Source of the DNA: Flavobacterium luteolum
GTDB lineage: Bacteria > Bacteroidota > Bacteroidia > Flavobacteriales > Flavobacteriaceae
Direction of reading: 5' to 3'
Assembly (NCBI RefSeq): GCF_027111275.1
Contig: NZ_CP114286.1
Span: forward strand, 744,001 to 808,000
Length of the DNA stretch: 64,000 bases
The first letter of the stretch is position 1; each line of letters opens with the position of its first letter. The position numbers and the translations under genes were made by a program. Of the stretch, positions 55,204 to 63,179 are shown piece after piece. The notes below the pieces were generated by a model. That model was not told where the DNA came from. It made no database searches and worked only from the letters and a program-made list of their open reading frames with translations.

Positions 55204-55235
55204 TCAAACTGGAAAAGCTTTCATTTCCAGTTTGA
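55204..55235 (-). other. Perfect 12-bp hairpin after the nan susD gene
   Basis: TCAAACTGGAAA and TTTCCAGTTTGA with an 8-nt loop sit between susD and nanA, without a T run on the transcribed strand. It resembles the hairpin after the other susD gene (23472-23504) in position. It probably protects or delimits the abundant susCD mRNA segment. Confidence 0.65.
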
Positions 55236-55270
55236 TTTTAAACTTTAGTTTTTTTTATTCTTTGTTTCGT

Positions 55271-56734
55271 TTAATTGGTATATCCTGGATTCTGAACAAT
55301 TTTAGGATTGAAATTGATTGTGTTTTGAGAAATTGGAAACAATACTTGTTTTCCTGCCATTGACGGAACTATGCTTGTTTTGTTAAAACGAACAATATCC
55401 CACCATGATTTTCCTTCAAAGGCCATTTCTTTTAAACGCTCTCTTAAAATCACATCGTCATTTGCTGCCGGAGTATCATTTGTAAATGAAGCCGATGCGT
55501 CAGCTCTTTTCATTACCAGATTCATTTCTGTGGTTGGATCCTGACCTAAAGCGTTTTTAATCTCTGCTTTCATTAATAAAATATCTGCCCAACGGTAAAT
55601 AATAATATCACTCACAAATCTTCTGATTGTTCCGTCTACAGTTCCGTTGTATTTTACCAAACCTGTAACTACTGGAGTTGTACCGTTATATAAAGTTAAA
55701 TACGTTGCGTCTTTTCTGGTATCTGTAGCTGCAAAATTGAATCTTGTAATGTCTGGCTGTACTCTCGAAATACCAGCATTTCCTGAACCTGTTCCTAATG
55801 TACCGAAAACAGCTGTTGCCTGTGCTGATGTTAATGGTGCAAAATCACTTGGTCCAACAAACATAAACTGATTCCAGTTATCTAGTAGTGATGACGTTAA
55901 ATCGGCTAATGAATAACGAACTGCAAAAAGCACTTCGGCATTTCCTTTTTTGTCAAAAGCAAAAACATCTTTGAAACTTGGCATTAAAGTCGGTGTTCCC
56001 GGAATTGCATTTATTGCTGCCAAAGCATTATTTAAATCTGCTGTTCCTCCATTTAATTGTTTTGCTGTCCATAAATTCACTTCTGCTTTTAAAGCATAAA
56101 CTGATGGAAGAGCCAATTGCGTTTTGTTATTGTTTGCATCGGGAAAATTAGCAATGGCCTGATCAATATCTGATTTAATAAATGTAAATGTTTCTTCAAT
56201 CGTATTTCGCGGAATAATGTATTGCGACTGATTGGTATTTTCTGTTGGTTCTGTTACAATTGGCACTCCTCCCCAAGAACGCGCCATAATGAAATAACAT
56301 AACGCACGCATGGTATAGGCTTGAGCAATATATCTTTTTTGCTCTTTTACTGTTGATGGACTAAATGTAATTTTTGGCACATATTTTAAAACCAAGTTTG
56401 CCGAATGAATTACAGTATACAAACCAGCCCAATCTACATCTATATTTTGTGGTGTAAGATTGTTGTTATAGTAATTTGCCAATGTTAAAGGAGACTGAAC
56501 TCCGCCAGTAATTTCGGCACTTCTTGCTCCTCCTAACAAATAATAATTTTGCTGAGTTTGGATTCTGAAGTTAACATACATTCCGTTTACGCCTGCTTTG
56601 GCATCATCTTCTGTTTTCCAGAAACTATCAGATGTAATAACACTATCAGATGTTAATTCTAAATCATCTTGACAAGAATTAAAAAGAGAAAGACTTGAAA
56701 AAAGTATTGTGTATAAAAGAAATTTCTTTTTCAT
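55271..56734 (-). CDS. SusD-family sialic-acid-binding lipoprotein (NanU-like)
   Basis: Surface lipoprotein of 487 residues with lipobox SLFNSC (Cys about 21). SusD/RagB features: FWKTEDDAKAGVNGMYVNF (about 43), AQAYTMRALCYFIMARSWGG (about 138-157) and the C-terminal RLKEMAFEGKSWWDIVRFNK. It is the partner of the SusC protein encoded 18 bp upstream. In Bacteroides and Tannerella the homologous NanU binds sialic acid and delivers it to NanO; with nanA, nanM and the O-acetylesterase downstream, the same role is expected here. Confidence 0.93.
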   Translation of the reverse strand: MKKKFLLYTILFSSLSLFNSCQDDLELTSDSVITSDSFWKTEDDAKAGVNGMYVNFRIQTQQNYYLLGGARSAEITGGVQSPLTLANYYNNNLTPQNIDVDWAGLYTVIHSANLVLKYVPKITFSPSTVKEQKRYIAQAYTMRALCYFIMARSWGGVPIVTEPTENTNQSQYIIPRNTIEETFTFIKSDIDQAIANFPDANNNKTQLALPSVYALKAEVNLWTAKQLNGGTADLNNALAAINAIPGTPTLMPSFKDVFAFDKKGNAEVLFAVRYSLADLTSSLLDNWNQFMFVGPSDFAPLTSAQATAVFGTLGTGSGNAGISRVQPDITRFNFAATDTRKDATYLTLYNGTTPVVTGLVKYNGTVDGTIRRFVSDIIIYRWADILLMKAEIKNALGQDPTTEMNLVMKRADASASFTNDTPAANDDVILRERLKEMAFEGKSWWDIVRFNKTSIVPSMAGKQVLFPISQNTINFNPKIVQNPGYTN

Positions 56735-56752
56735 GATTTTTTAATTAAAAAT

Positions 56753-59700
56753 TTACAAACTGATATTTAAACCAAGAATAATGTTTCTAGGCACTGGGTA
56801 AGTTCCTGTAGAACCAGCTGCGTTTAATCCTAAACTAGATCCTCCGTCAATACCTTGTACCTCTGGGCTTAATCCTTTGTATTTAGTAAAGTAGTATAAA
56901 TTACTTCCTGTAACATACAGACGAAGTGATGTTAAACTTGCTTTTTCGATAAGTGTTTTTGGAAAACTATAACTGAAAGTAATTTCTCTTATGCATAAGT
57001 AATCTCCACTTTCGTAGTAACGGCTGTTACCTTGAAACATATTGGTATTGTATGCAGCTCCACTTGCTTCAGATCTAAATAAGTTATTCTGGTTTGTCTG
57101 ATCTGCCCAACGGTAGCGAGGAACATCTGTAATATCTCCTTCTTTCTGCCATGCTTGTGCGCTTTCTGCCAATAATCCGTAGTTACCTTGAAACTGACCT
57201 AAGAAACGTGCTCTTGCTTCGTTGTAAATTGTTGCTCCTAAAGAATAATCTGTTCTAACTGTTAGAGAGAAACCTTTGTATGAAGTATCAAAATTGAAAC
57301 CTCCTACGAATGTCGGGAACATATTCCCCATATATTGTCTGTCTCGGCTGTCAATGATTCCGTTATTGTCTGTATCTTCAAAAACTGCATCTCCAGCAAA
57401 TTTTCTTCCATCTGGATTACCGCCATTTGCAGCCGTTTTCGTTACATAAGTATCGTGAACTTTTGCGTTGTATGCATCTGCTTCTGCTTGAGTTGAAAGA
57501 ATATATAATTGTTTATGAGCGTAGAAATTTCCAATTTTTTGTCCTTCCTGTAAACCTCCTACATAAACATATTTACCACTTTTTGCATCCCAGATCTCAG
57601 TTCCTCCAATTCTATTATTTCCATTTCCATTAAATGGTAGTTTTTCTACTGTATTGGTATTGTGCGAAACGTTTGCTCCAACATTTACTTTCCAATCATT
57701 TTTATTGTAAACATTTGCCTGAACTTCTAGCTCAAAACCTTTACTTCTTAATCCTCCTAAATTGGTTAAAACAGTTGAGAAACCACTATTTGAAGGCAAT
57801 GTCAGATTCGTCAATAAGTCTGATGTCAATTTATTGTAGAAATCTCCAATGATTCTAATTTTATCTTCGTTTAATCCGATATCAAAACCACCATTTATCG
57901 TTTCAGATTGTTCCCATTTCAATCCTGGGTTTGCAATTTGAGAGTTGATAATCGCCGATTGTCCATTATAACTATTTGGAAGTCCGTTTGTAGTTCCTGC
58001 ATATAATCCTCCAGCTTGGAAATCTCCTAAAGTTCCTAAGTTTCCGTTTACACCATAACTTCCACGAAGTTTAAGAGAAGAAAAGAATTTTGGCATTGTA
58101 TTGGCCCAGAATTTCTCTTCCTGCATATTCCATCCTGCCGAAATCCCAGGAAAGAACCCATATCTATTGTCTGGTCCTAAACTTGATGAACCGTCATAAC
58201 GAAATGAAGCTGTTGCAAAATATCTGTTTTTATAATCGTAATTAACACGTCCGAAAACACTATTTAAAACCAATTTGGTATTGTTGCTGTAAACCGAAAC
58301 CGGAATTGGAGATGAGTCTAAAGTCTGCGCTAAATCTGAGGGGCTTCCTTTTCCTGCTGCATTAAAATATTTAATGGTTCTATCGTATTTTGAAACTCCT
58401 AGTTTAGCATCAAAGTTTCCAATATTTTCCCAATCTTTTTTATAAGCAAAAACTCCTTCGTATTGCACTTGATACGTTTGATTGCTCAATCTTGTTGCAG
58501 TTCTTGTATTATCAACCAAACCGCTGCTTCCGCTTAAAAATGCCTGTTGAAAAGTATTGTCATTTTCGTTCTCGCTGTATAACGAAATGGCTGGTGTGAA
58601 AGTAAAATCTTTTGCAAGTCTTAATTCACCATCTACACTCATCTGAAGCTTATCGTTTTCATTTTTCCCCTTAACTTTCCCCATCTGGTACAATGGATTT
58701 CCGTTAATGTTGTTTTGTCCTGGAGCTAAAGTTCCGTCTTCTAAATATAATTTTGTAGTTGGTGAGTTTCCTAAATATCTATTGAAAACTACACTGTTAG
58801 CCACAACCTGATTGTTGCTTGCTTTTGAGAATAAAACACGTCCGTTAATTGTAAAATTGTCTGCAACTTTTAAAGAAGCGTTTAATTTACTGGTAAATCT
58901 TTGGTACCCTGTGAATATCGTAATACCATCACCTTTTAAATATCCTAAACTCAAATCGAATACGCCTGTGTCTGTTCCTCCACTAAAACCAAGTGTATGG
59001 CTTTGTGTAATAGCATCTTGAAATAAAATATCATTCCAATCGGTGCTTTTATACATAATTGTACTGTTCGCATTTAAAGGATCTGCTATTTCCTGCCATC
59101 CTTTTGCCTGAAGCGTACTTATGGTTTCTGCAGATAAATTAGACTTTAATAAAGTAGCAAACGGAGTATTATTTTCTAGATTATTTCCTGTACCTGCAGG
59201 TGTTGCACCAGTCAATTGTCCTAAACGCGCGATACCAGTAGTGGTTGAAAGTCCAGCAAGTTCGGCTGCATTGTACAATCCTTCACGCTGCATTTTGATG
59301 TAATCGCCTCCATCCATAAAATTGTATTTTTTACCAATTCTACTGTTTTGAGTTGAAACATTATAAGTAACTTTTAGTTTTCCTGCCTTACCTGTATTTG
59401 TCGTGACAATGATTACACCATTTGAAGCTCGTGCACCATAAATAGAAGTTGCAGCAGCATCTTTAAGCACTTGAAGTGAAGCAATATCTAAAGAGTTAAT
59501 ATCATCGATTTGGTTTCTGATAACACCATCGACAATATATAAAGGAGTTGCGCCAGAAGGATTATCAATTGAAGTACCTCCACGAACAATTACATTGGAA
59601 GCTTTTCCTGGCTGTCCTGAAGAAGTTTTTACAACCAAACCTGTAACGCTTCCTTGTAAAGATTGCGTAACGTTTGAATAAGGTACATTTTCAAGAACTT

Positions 59701-60187
59701 TTTTATCCAGTTTAGAAACCGCAGTACTTAAAGTTCTTCTGTTTTGAGCTCCATATCCTACTACAATCACCTCGTTCATTTGCTGTCCTATTTCTTTTAA
59801 GACAATGTTCAATGGACTTCCGGTAATAGCAACTTCTTGATCTTGTAATCCGATATAAGTTACGATTAAAGTAGTGGCATTATCTGGAACTTCAAAAGCA
59901 AAATTTCCATCAAAATCGGTTTGAGTACTTACACTTGTTCCTTTAGCAACAATATTTACACCTGGAAGAGATTCTCCTTTTTCGTTAGTCACTTTTCCAG
60001 TAACTTTCTTCTGAACGGGATTGTTCTTTTTTACATTTTTATCCGTAAACACAACGCTTTTTTCTGTTTTAGCAGATGCTAATTGCATAGTAAAAGCTAA
60101 AAGTAACGTAGACGTAAGTTTAATAACTTTTACGTGTTTAGGAGTAAACCTAAAATTTTTAGGCTTACTTTTAGGCAATAATTTCAT
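56753..60187 (-). CDS. SusC-family TonB-linked transporter for sialic acid (NanO-like)
   Basis: Outer-membrane importer of 1144 residues, first gene of the nan operon. It has an unusually long basic N-terminus before the hydrophobic signal stretch (LTSTLLLAFTMQLASA, about 29-44), then a carboxypeptidase-D-like domain (about 60-135; VTGKVTNEKGESLPGVNIV), MNEVIVVGYGAQNRR, plug signatures TPLYIVDGVIRN and LQVLKDAAATSIYGARASNG, and a long barrel. It pairs with the SusD protein immediately downstream. Expression is probably controlled from the palindrome-rich promoter at 60441-60498 by the ROK regulator upstream. A roughly 245-nt 5' leader includes a stem-loop. Confidence 0.94.
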   Translation of the reverse strand: MKLLPKSKPKNFRFTPKHVKVIKLTSTLLLAFTMQLASAKTEKSVVFTDKNVKKNNPVQKKVTGKVTNEKGESLPGVNIVAKGTSVSTQTDFDGNFAFEVPDNATTLIVTYIGLQDQEVAITGSPLNIVLKEIGQQMNEVIVVGYGAQNRRTLSTAVSKLDKKVLENVPYSNVTQSLQGSVTGLVVKTSSGQPGKASNVIVRGGTSIDNPSGATPLYIVDGVIRNQIDDINSLDIASLQVLKDAAATSIYGARASNGVIIVTTNTGKAGKLKVTYNVSTQNSRIGKKYNFMDGGDYIKMQREGLYNAAELAGLSTTTGIARLGQLTGATPAGTGNNLENNTPFATLLKSNLSAETISTLQAKGWQEIADPLNANSTIMYKSTDWNDILFQDAITQSHTLGFSGGTDTGVFDLSLGYLKGDGITIFTGYQRFTSKLNASLKVADNFTINGRVLFSKASNNQVVANSVVFNRYLGNSPTTKLYLEDGTLAPGQNNINGNPLYQMGKVKGKNENDKLQMSVDGELRLAKDFTFTPAISLYSENENDNTFQQAFLSGSSGLVDNTRTATRLSNQTYQVQYEGVFAYKKDWENIGNFDAKLGVSKYDRTIKYFNAAGKGSPSDLAQTLDSSPIPVSVYSNNTKLVLNSVFGRVNYDYKNRYFATASFRYDGSSSLGPDNRYGFFPGISAGWNMQEEKFWANTMPKFFSSLKLRGSYGVNGNLGTLGDFQAGGLYAGTTNGLPNSYNGQSAIINSQIANPGLKWEQSETINGGFDIGLNEDKIRIIGDFYNKLTSDLLTNLTLPSNSGFSTVLTNLGGLRSKGFELEVQANVYNKNDWKVNVGANVSHNTNTVEKLPFNGNGNNRIGGTEIWDAKSGKYVYVGGLQEGQKIGNFYAHKQLYILSTQAEADAYNAKVHDTYVTKTAANGGNPDGRKFAGDAVFEDTDNNGIIDSRDRQYMGNMFPTFVGGFNFDTSYKGFSLTVRTDYSLGATIYNEARARFLGQFQGNYGLLAESAQAWQKEGDITDVPRYRWADQTNQNNLFRSEASGAAYNTNMFQGNSRYYESGDYLCIREITFSYSFPKTLIEKASLTSLRLYVTGSNLYYFTKYKGLSPEVQGIDGGSSLGLNAAGSTGTYPVPRNIILGLNISL

Positions 60188-60265
60188 ACTTTTGTAATGG
60201 TTTGGTTAATAAAACTTTGTTAAGGTCAATTTATTTATTCCTAAATCACCGTTCTCAAGAAGAAC

Positions 60266-60303
60266 AAGCCAGCAATGTTCACAGCATTGGCTGGCTTTTT
60301 TTA
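60266..60303 (+). terminator. Terminator-like stem-loop in the nan susC leader, T run on the plus strand
   Basis: AAGCCAGCAATG and CATTGGCTGGCTT pair with one bulged G, followed on the plus strand by seven T. All nearby genes run on the minus strand, where the stem is followed only by GTTCTTCTTG. It could end an antisense RNA or act as a weak attenuator of nan transcription. Confidence 0.5.
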
Positions 60304-60440
60304 TGATCTAAAAACAATATATTTTTCCAAATGGTTAGTTTGGTTTTGAACATCAAATCTTAATTCTAAAGTTTTCTTTTTAACAGCTAATCGCTAAAAA
60401 TTAAATGTAAACTTTCTTTAAACAATTTATTATTATTTTG

Positions 60441-60498
60441 TAAAGATATAAATTATTTTAAAATAACAACATTAGTTATTAAAATAATTTAATAACTA
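60441..60498 (-). promoter_or_regulatory. nan operon promoter with palindromic operators
   Basis: Minus-strand TTG (60469-60467), 18-bp spacer and TATCTTTA (60448-60441) form the promoter. The spacer is almost exactly TAAATTATTTTAAAATA (60449-60465), containing the palindrome TTATTTTAAAATAA. Just upstream, TAGTTATTAAA and TTTAATAACTA form an 11-bp inverted repeat with spacer ATAA (60473-60498). The same 17-mer recurs at 61821-61837 before the ROK gene. I infer ROK (NagC-like) operators; binding between -33 and -7 would repress. Confidence 0.65.
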
Positions 60499-60515
60499 CG
60501 TTTTAGTTTATGAAT

Positions 60516-61748
60516 TTAATTATTAATCAAAGGGAATAATAGCTTCTCTTTAATCACACAACAAGCACCGATAACTCCCGCGCGACGCCCTAATGTTGAC
60601 TTTTTAAGCTTCATATCGCGGTTTACTAAACCAAGCGAATACTTTTTTAAAGCTGATTGTATTGGCAGAAGTGCATAATCGCCAAGTTGTGCGAAATCTC
60701 CTCCAATGACCAAAAGATCGGGATTGAAGATGTTTAGCAAAATAGAAAGATAGCGTCCCATTTTTTCACTTTGCTGCGTTACAAGATCTACGCAAAGAGT
60801 ATCTTCTAAGTTTACTGCTCCAGAAATAATAGCATGATGCTGTAATACAGGTGAGTTCTCATCCAATACCACTTTAGACTGCTTGCCATCTTTTATGGCT
60901 TCTTTGAACTGATTGATTAAAGACCAACCTGAAATTTCGGTTTCTAAACAGCCGAGTTTTCCACATTGGCACATAATCTCATTATTGAAAATCGTGCTGT
61001 GTCCGAACTCTCCCGAATAACCTGATTTTCCGTAATAAAGTTTTCCGTCTGTAATCATTCCGATTGCAACTCCCCAGCTATAATTGACAAAGATGATATT
61101 TTGCTCGTCGTCTACAACACCTTCGCAATATTCTCCAAAAGTCATTGCGCGCGTATCATTTTCTAAATGAACTGGAAGATTCAGCTGTTCTGAAATGATT
61201 TCTGTTAATGGTCTATTCTCACTAAAAAAATAATTATAGCTAAAGCCTTCCATCGAATTAATGCGACCAGAGAAATTGATACAGACTCCAACTATCATTT
61301 TCTTTTCGACAGAACTATCTTCAATAAAAGAGTTAATTAAACTACAGAATTTGAGAAGTGATTCTTGTGTGTTTTCTAAAGCGAAGGAAGTTCCTAGCTC
61401 AATGCTTACTAATTCGTTCTTTATATTCTGGAGGCCAATAGACATAGTTGTAAGTCCAACTTCAACACCTAAAAAATAGGCACAGGTCGGATTTATACTA
61501 AACAACGAAGGTCTACGTCCGCCACTATTGGTTATTTTTCCTAGGTCGACCACATAACCTTCAGCCAACAATTCATTGACTGCTTTTGTAACTGTAGGAA
61601 CACTGGATTGCAGTTCTGTACTCAATTCTGCAATAGTCGAATTTCCGCCAGACAACAATCTTTTTACAATTGACTGTCTAAGCAAATGCCACTTTTGTTC
61701 GGATAAGCTTTTGTCTTTGCTATTATCCAATAAATCTTTTAAACTCAT
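60516..61748 (-). CDS. ROK-family transcriptional repressor (NagC/NanR-like role)
   Basis: About 410 residues from the ATG at 61748 (MSLKDLLDNSKDKSLSEQ); a GTG seven codons upstream would lie at or before the predicted transcription start. The N-terminal winged helix (about 20-80; STIAELSTELQSSVPTVTKA) precedes a ROK domain (about 85-400) with the zinc motif MCQCGKLGCLETE preceded by FGHS. The helix-turn-helix makes it a regulator and not a sugar kinase. It lies 329 bp upstream of the nan susC, whose promoter carries a 17-bp palindrome also found before this gene. Likely effectors are GlcNAc-6-P, ManNAc or a related amino sugar. Confidence 0.9.
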   Translation of the reverse strand: MSLKDLLDNSKDKSLSEQKWHLLRQSIVKRLLSGGNSTIAELSTELQSSVPTVTKAVNELLAEGYVVDLGKITNSGGRRPSLFSINPTCAYFLGVEVGLTTMSIGLQNIKNELVSIELGTSFALENTQESLLKFCSLINSFIEDSSVEKKMIVGVCINFSGRINSMEGFSYNYFFSENRPLTEIISEQLNLPVHLENDTRAMTFGEYCEGVVDDEQNIIFVNYSWGVAIGMITDGKLYYGKSGYSGEFGHSTIFNNEIMCQCGKLGCLETEISGWSLINQFKEAIKDGKQSKVVLDENSPVLQHHAIISGAVNLEDTLCVDLVTQQSEKMGRYLSILLNIFNPDLLVIGGDFAQLGDYALLPIQSALKKYSLGLVNRDMKLKKSTLGRRAGVIGACCVIKEKLLFPLINN

Positions 61749-61771
61749 TGCTTTCCTAATTTGGTTCACAA

Positions 61772-61837
61772 CAAATTTAAATTATTTTTTAAATCAGCAT
61801 AAAAATACAGTCTTTAATATTAAATTATTTTAAAATA
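61772..61837 (-). promoter_or_regulatory. Promoter and candidate autoregulatory site of the ROK gene
   Basis: TAAATTTG (61779-61772, minus) is a consensus -7 box 23 bp before the ATG at 61748. The 17-mer TAAATTATTTTAAAATA (61821-61837) is identical to the one in the nan promoter and sits about 42 bp upstream of the -7 box. It is AT-rich, so chance similarity is not excluded. Confidence 0.5.
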
Positions 61838-61912
61838 TTAAGAACTATTTTTAAAAAGTAGTGCAAAAAGATTTCAAAAATAAAATTGAAGAAAAATAAT
61901 GAAGTAAAACTA

Positions 61913-62716
61913 TTAATCTGCGCCTCCATCGACGCTATCAAATGTTTCGCGTTCTTTTGGTTTTACGCTATACTTTAATGAAACCATTGGTCCATAGTAA
62001 ACATCAAATTGAGTTCCGTTTGTTCGCAACTGCATCTGACCGATTACGCCTGCCAAGAAATGAATATTCGGCGTAATTCCGGCAGTATAATAAACTGATA
62101 ATCTGAAAATATCGAAATGTTCGTCGGCATAATCTTTAGAGGCAAATTTCAGCATCAATTCGGTATAATAGCCAATATTTGGTGCCAGAAAAATTGGTTT
62201 TTCTTTGCTTTGTCTCAAATAATGATTGACTCCAAAACGTGCTCTTATTCTTGGTATTGTTTGGTGATTGCCATTTCTATCATCAAAAAACTTGGTTTCG
62301 AATCGCACTTGTTCGAAAAGAGATCCTTTGGGCATTTCCTGCGTATAGGTTCCCATAACAATAAGTCTATTTTCTAAAGTTTTGTAATTTCCCGCTTCTT
62401 CTATCGCATATTTCTGATTGTGTGCATATCCTAACCAAAGCTTCATATTTTTAAAACCAGAATAAATAATCCAAGGGCGTATTACTTTTCGCTGTGTATA
62501 TTCAAAAGGATTTCCGTTTGTGTAAGCGCCTTGTGTAACGAGCTGCATGTCTGCCTGACCGCTCAAATTCCATTTTTCTATTAACGGAAAAGCAACGTCA
62601 ACTTCGCTTATAGATGCAGGAATAAATCCCATTGTGTAAGGTGCGTCTTGGGCTTTTAAAACTTGAGAAAGAATGATGCAGCAGAATACAAGGAAACTCT
62701 TTTTTAATAAACTCAT
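61913..62716 (-). CDS. DUF2490 outer membrane beta-barrel protein
   Basis: Exported 267-residue protein (signal peptide MSLLKKSFLVFCCIILSQVLKA) of the DUF2490 type: alternating hydrophobic beta-strand pattern, WNLSGQADMQLVTQG, RFETKFFDD and a C-terminal PMVSLKYSVKP strand. Proteins of this kind are small outer-membrane barrels without known function. It stands between the ROK gene and a pair of terminators and is transcribed alone. I see no evidence that it belongs to the nan regulon. Confidence 0.8.
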   Translation of the reverse strand: MSLLKKSFLVFCCIILSQVLKAQDAPYTMGFIPASISEVDVAFPLIEKWNLSGQADMQLVTQGAYTNGNPFEYTQRKVIRPWIIYSGFKNMKLWLGYAHNQKYAIEEAGNYKTLENRLIVMGTYTQEMPKGSLFEQVRFETKFFDDRNGNHQTIPRIRARFGVNHYLRQSKEKPIFLAPNIGYYTELMLKFASKDYADEHFDIFRLSVYYTAGITPNIHFLAGVIGQMQLRTNGTQFDVYYGPMVSLKYSVKPKERETFDSVDGGAD

Positions 62717-62795
62717 AATTCGTCAATATTAAATTATATGGCTTCGAAATAAGAAAGTCTATCAAATTTAAATAAAGATGTTTTTTACTTTAAAA

Positions 62796-62884
62796 AAAAG
62801 CGGTTTCATGTTATAATATGAAACCGCTTTTTGAACATTTCTTCAAAACAAAAAAGCTTTAGACAAACATCTAAAGCTTTTTTT
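62796..62884. terminator. Two consecutive hairpin terminators upstream of the DUF2490 gene
   Basis: AAAAAGCGGTTTCAT/ATGAAACCGCTTTTT (62796-62832) and AAAAAAGCTTTAGA/TCTAAAGCTTTTTT (62850-62884) are both perfect stems with A/T runs on both sides. They most likely end transcription of the TolC-type operon coming from beyond 63180 (minus strand). Confidence 0.8.
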
Positions 62885-62960
62885 AAACTCAAATTCTGAA
62901 AATTAATAAAATGCAGACAGGTACAAAGCTGACTGTTATTTTTGTGTACACATGATATTT

Positions 62961-63137
62961 CGCCCCTCTGAGGCTATTTTATAGATCAATCATACATTTC
63001 TATAAATATTTCGTCCCGCTGGGACTACCGCTATATAATCCCGCCGTGACTTTTTAAAGCTCTGGAAGAGCAAAATATTTATAGCTAATAAATCTATGGT
63101 CCCTAATTCAAAAGCTCCAGAGGAGCGGCATATTAGG
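62961..63137. repeat. REP/BIME-like cluster of small palindromes
   Basis: The 463-bp gap 62717-63179 has no gene. Besides the terminators it holds GTCCCGCTGGGAC, GCTCTGGAAGAGC and GCTCCAGAGGAGC hairpins and 11-bp inverted arms CTATAAATATT (63000-63010) and AATATTTATAG (63074-63084). The pattern of gene-flanking small hairpins resembles repetitive extragenic palindromes. Confidence 0.7.
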
Positions 63138-63179
63138 TTCCTATAAATTTTCAACTATCCAATTATACATCGAAATTTG

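Noticed and set aside
60516..61748. The ROK protein as the missing GlcNAc/ManNAc kinase
   Set aside because: It carries an N-terminal winged helix like NagC-type repressors and lies upstream of palindromic operator-like sites.
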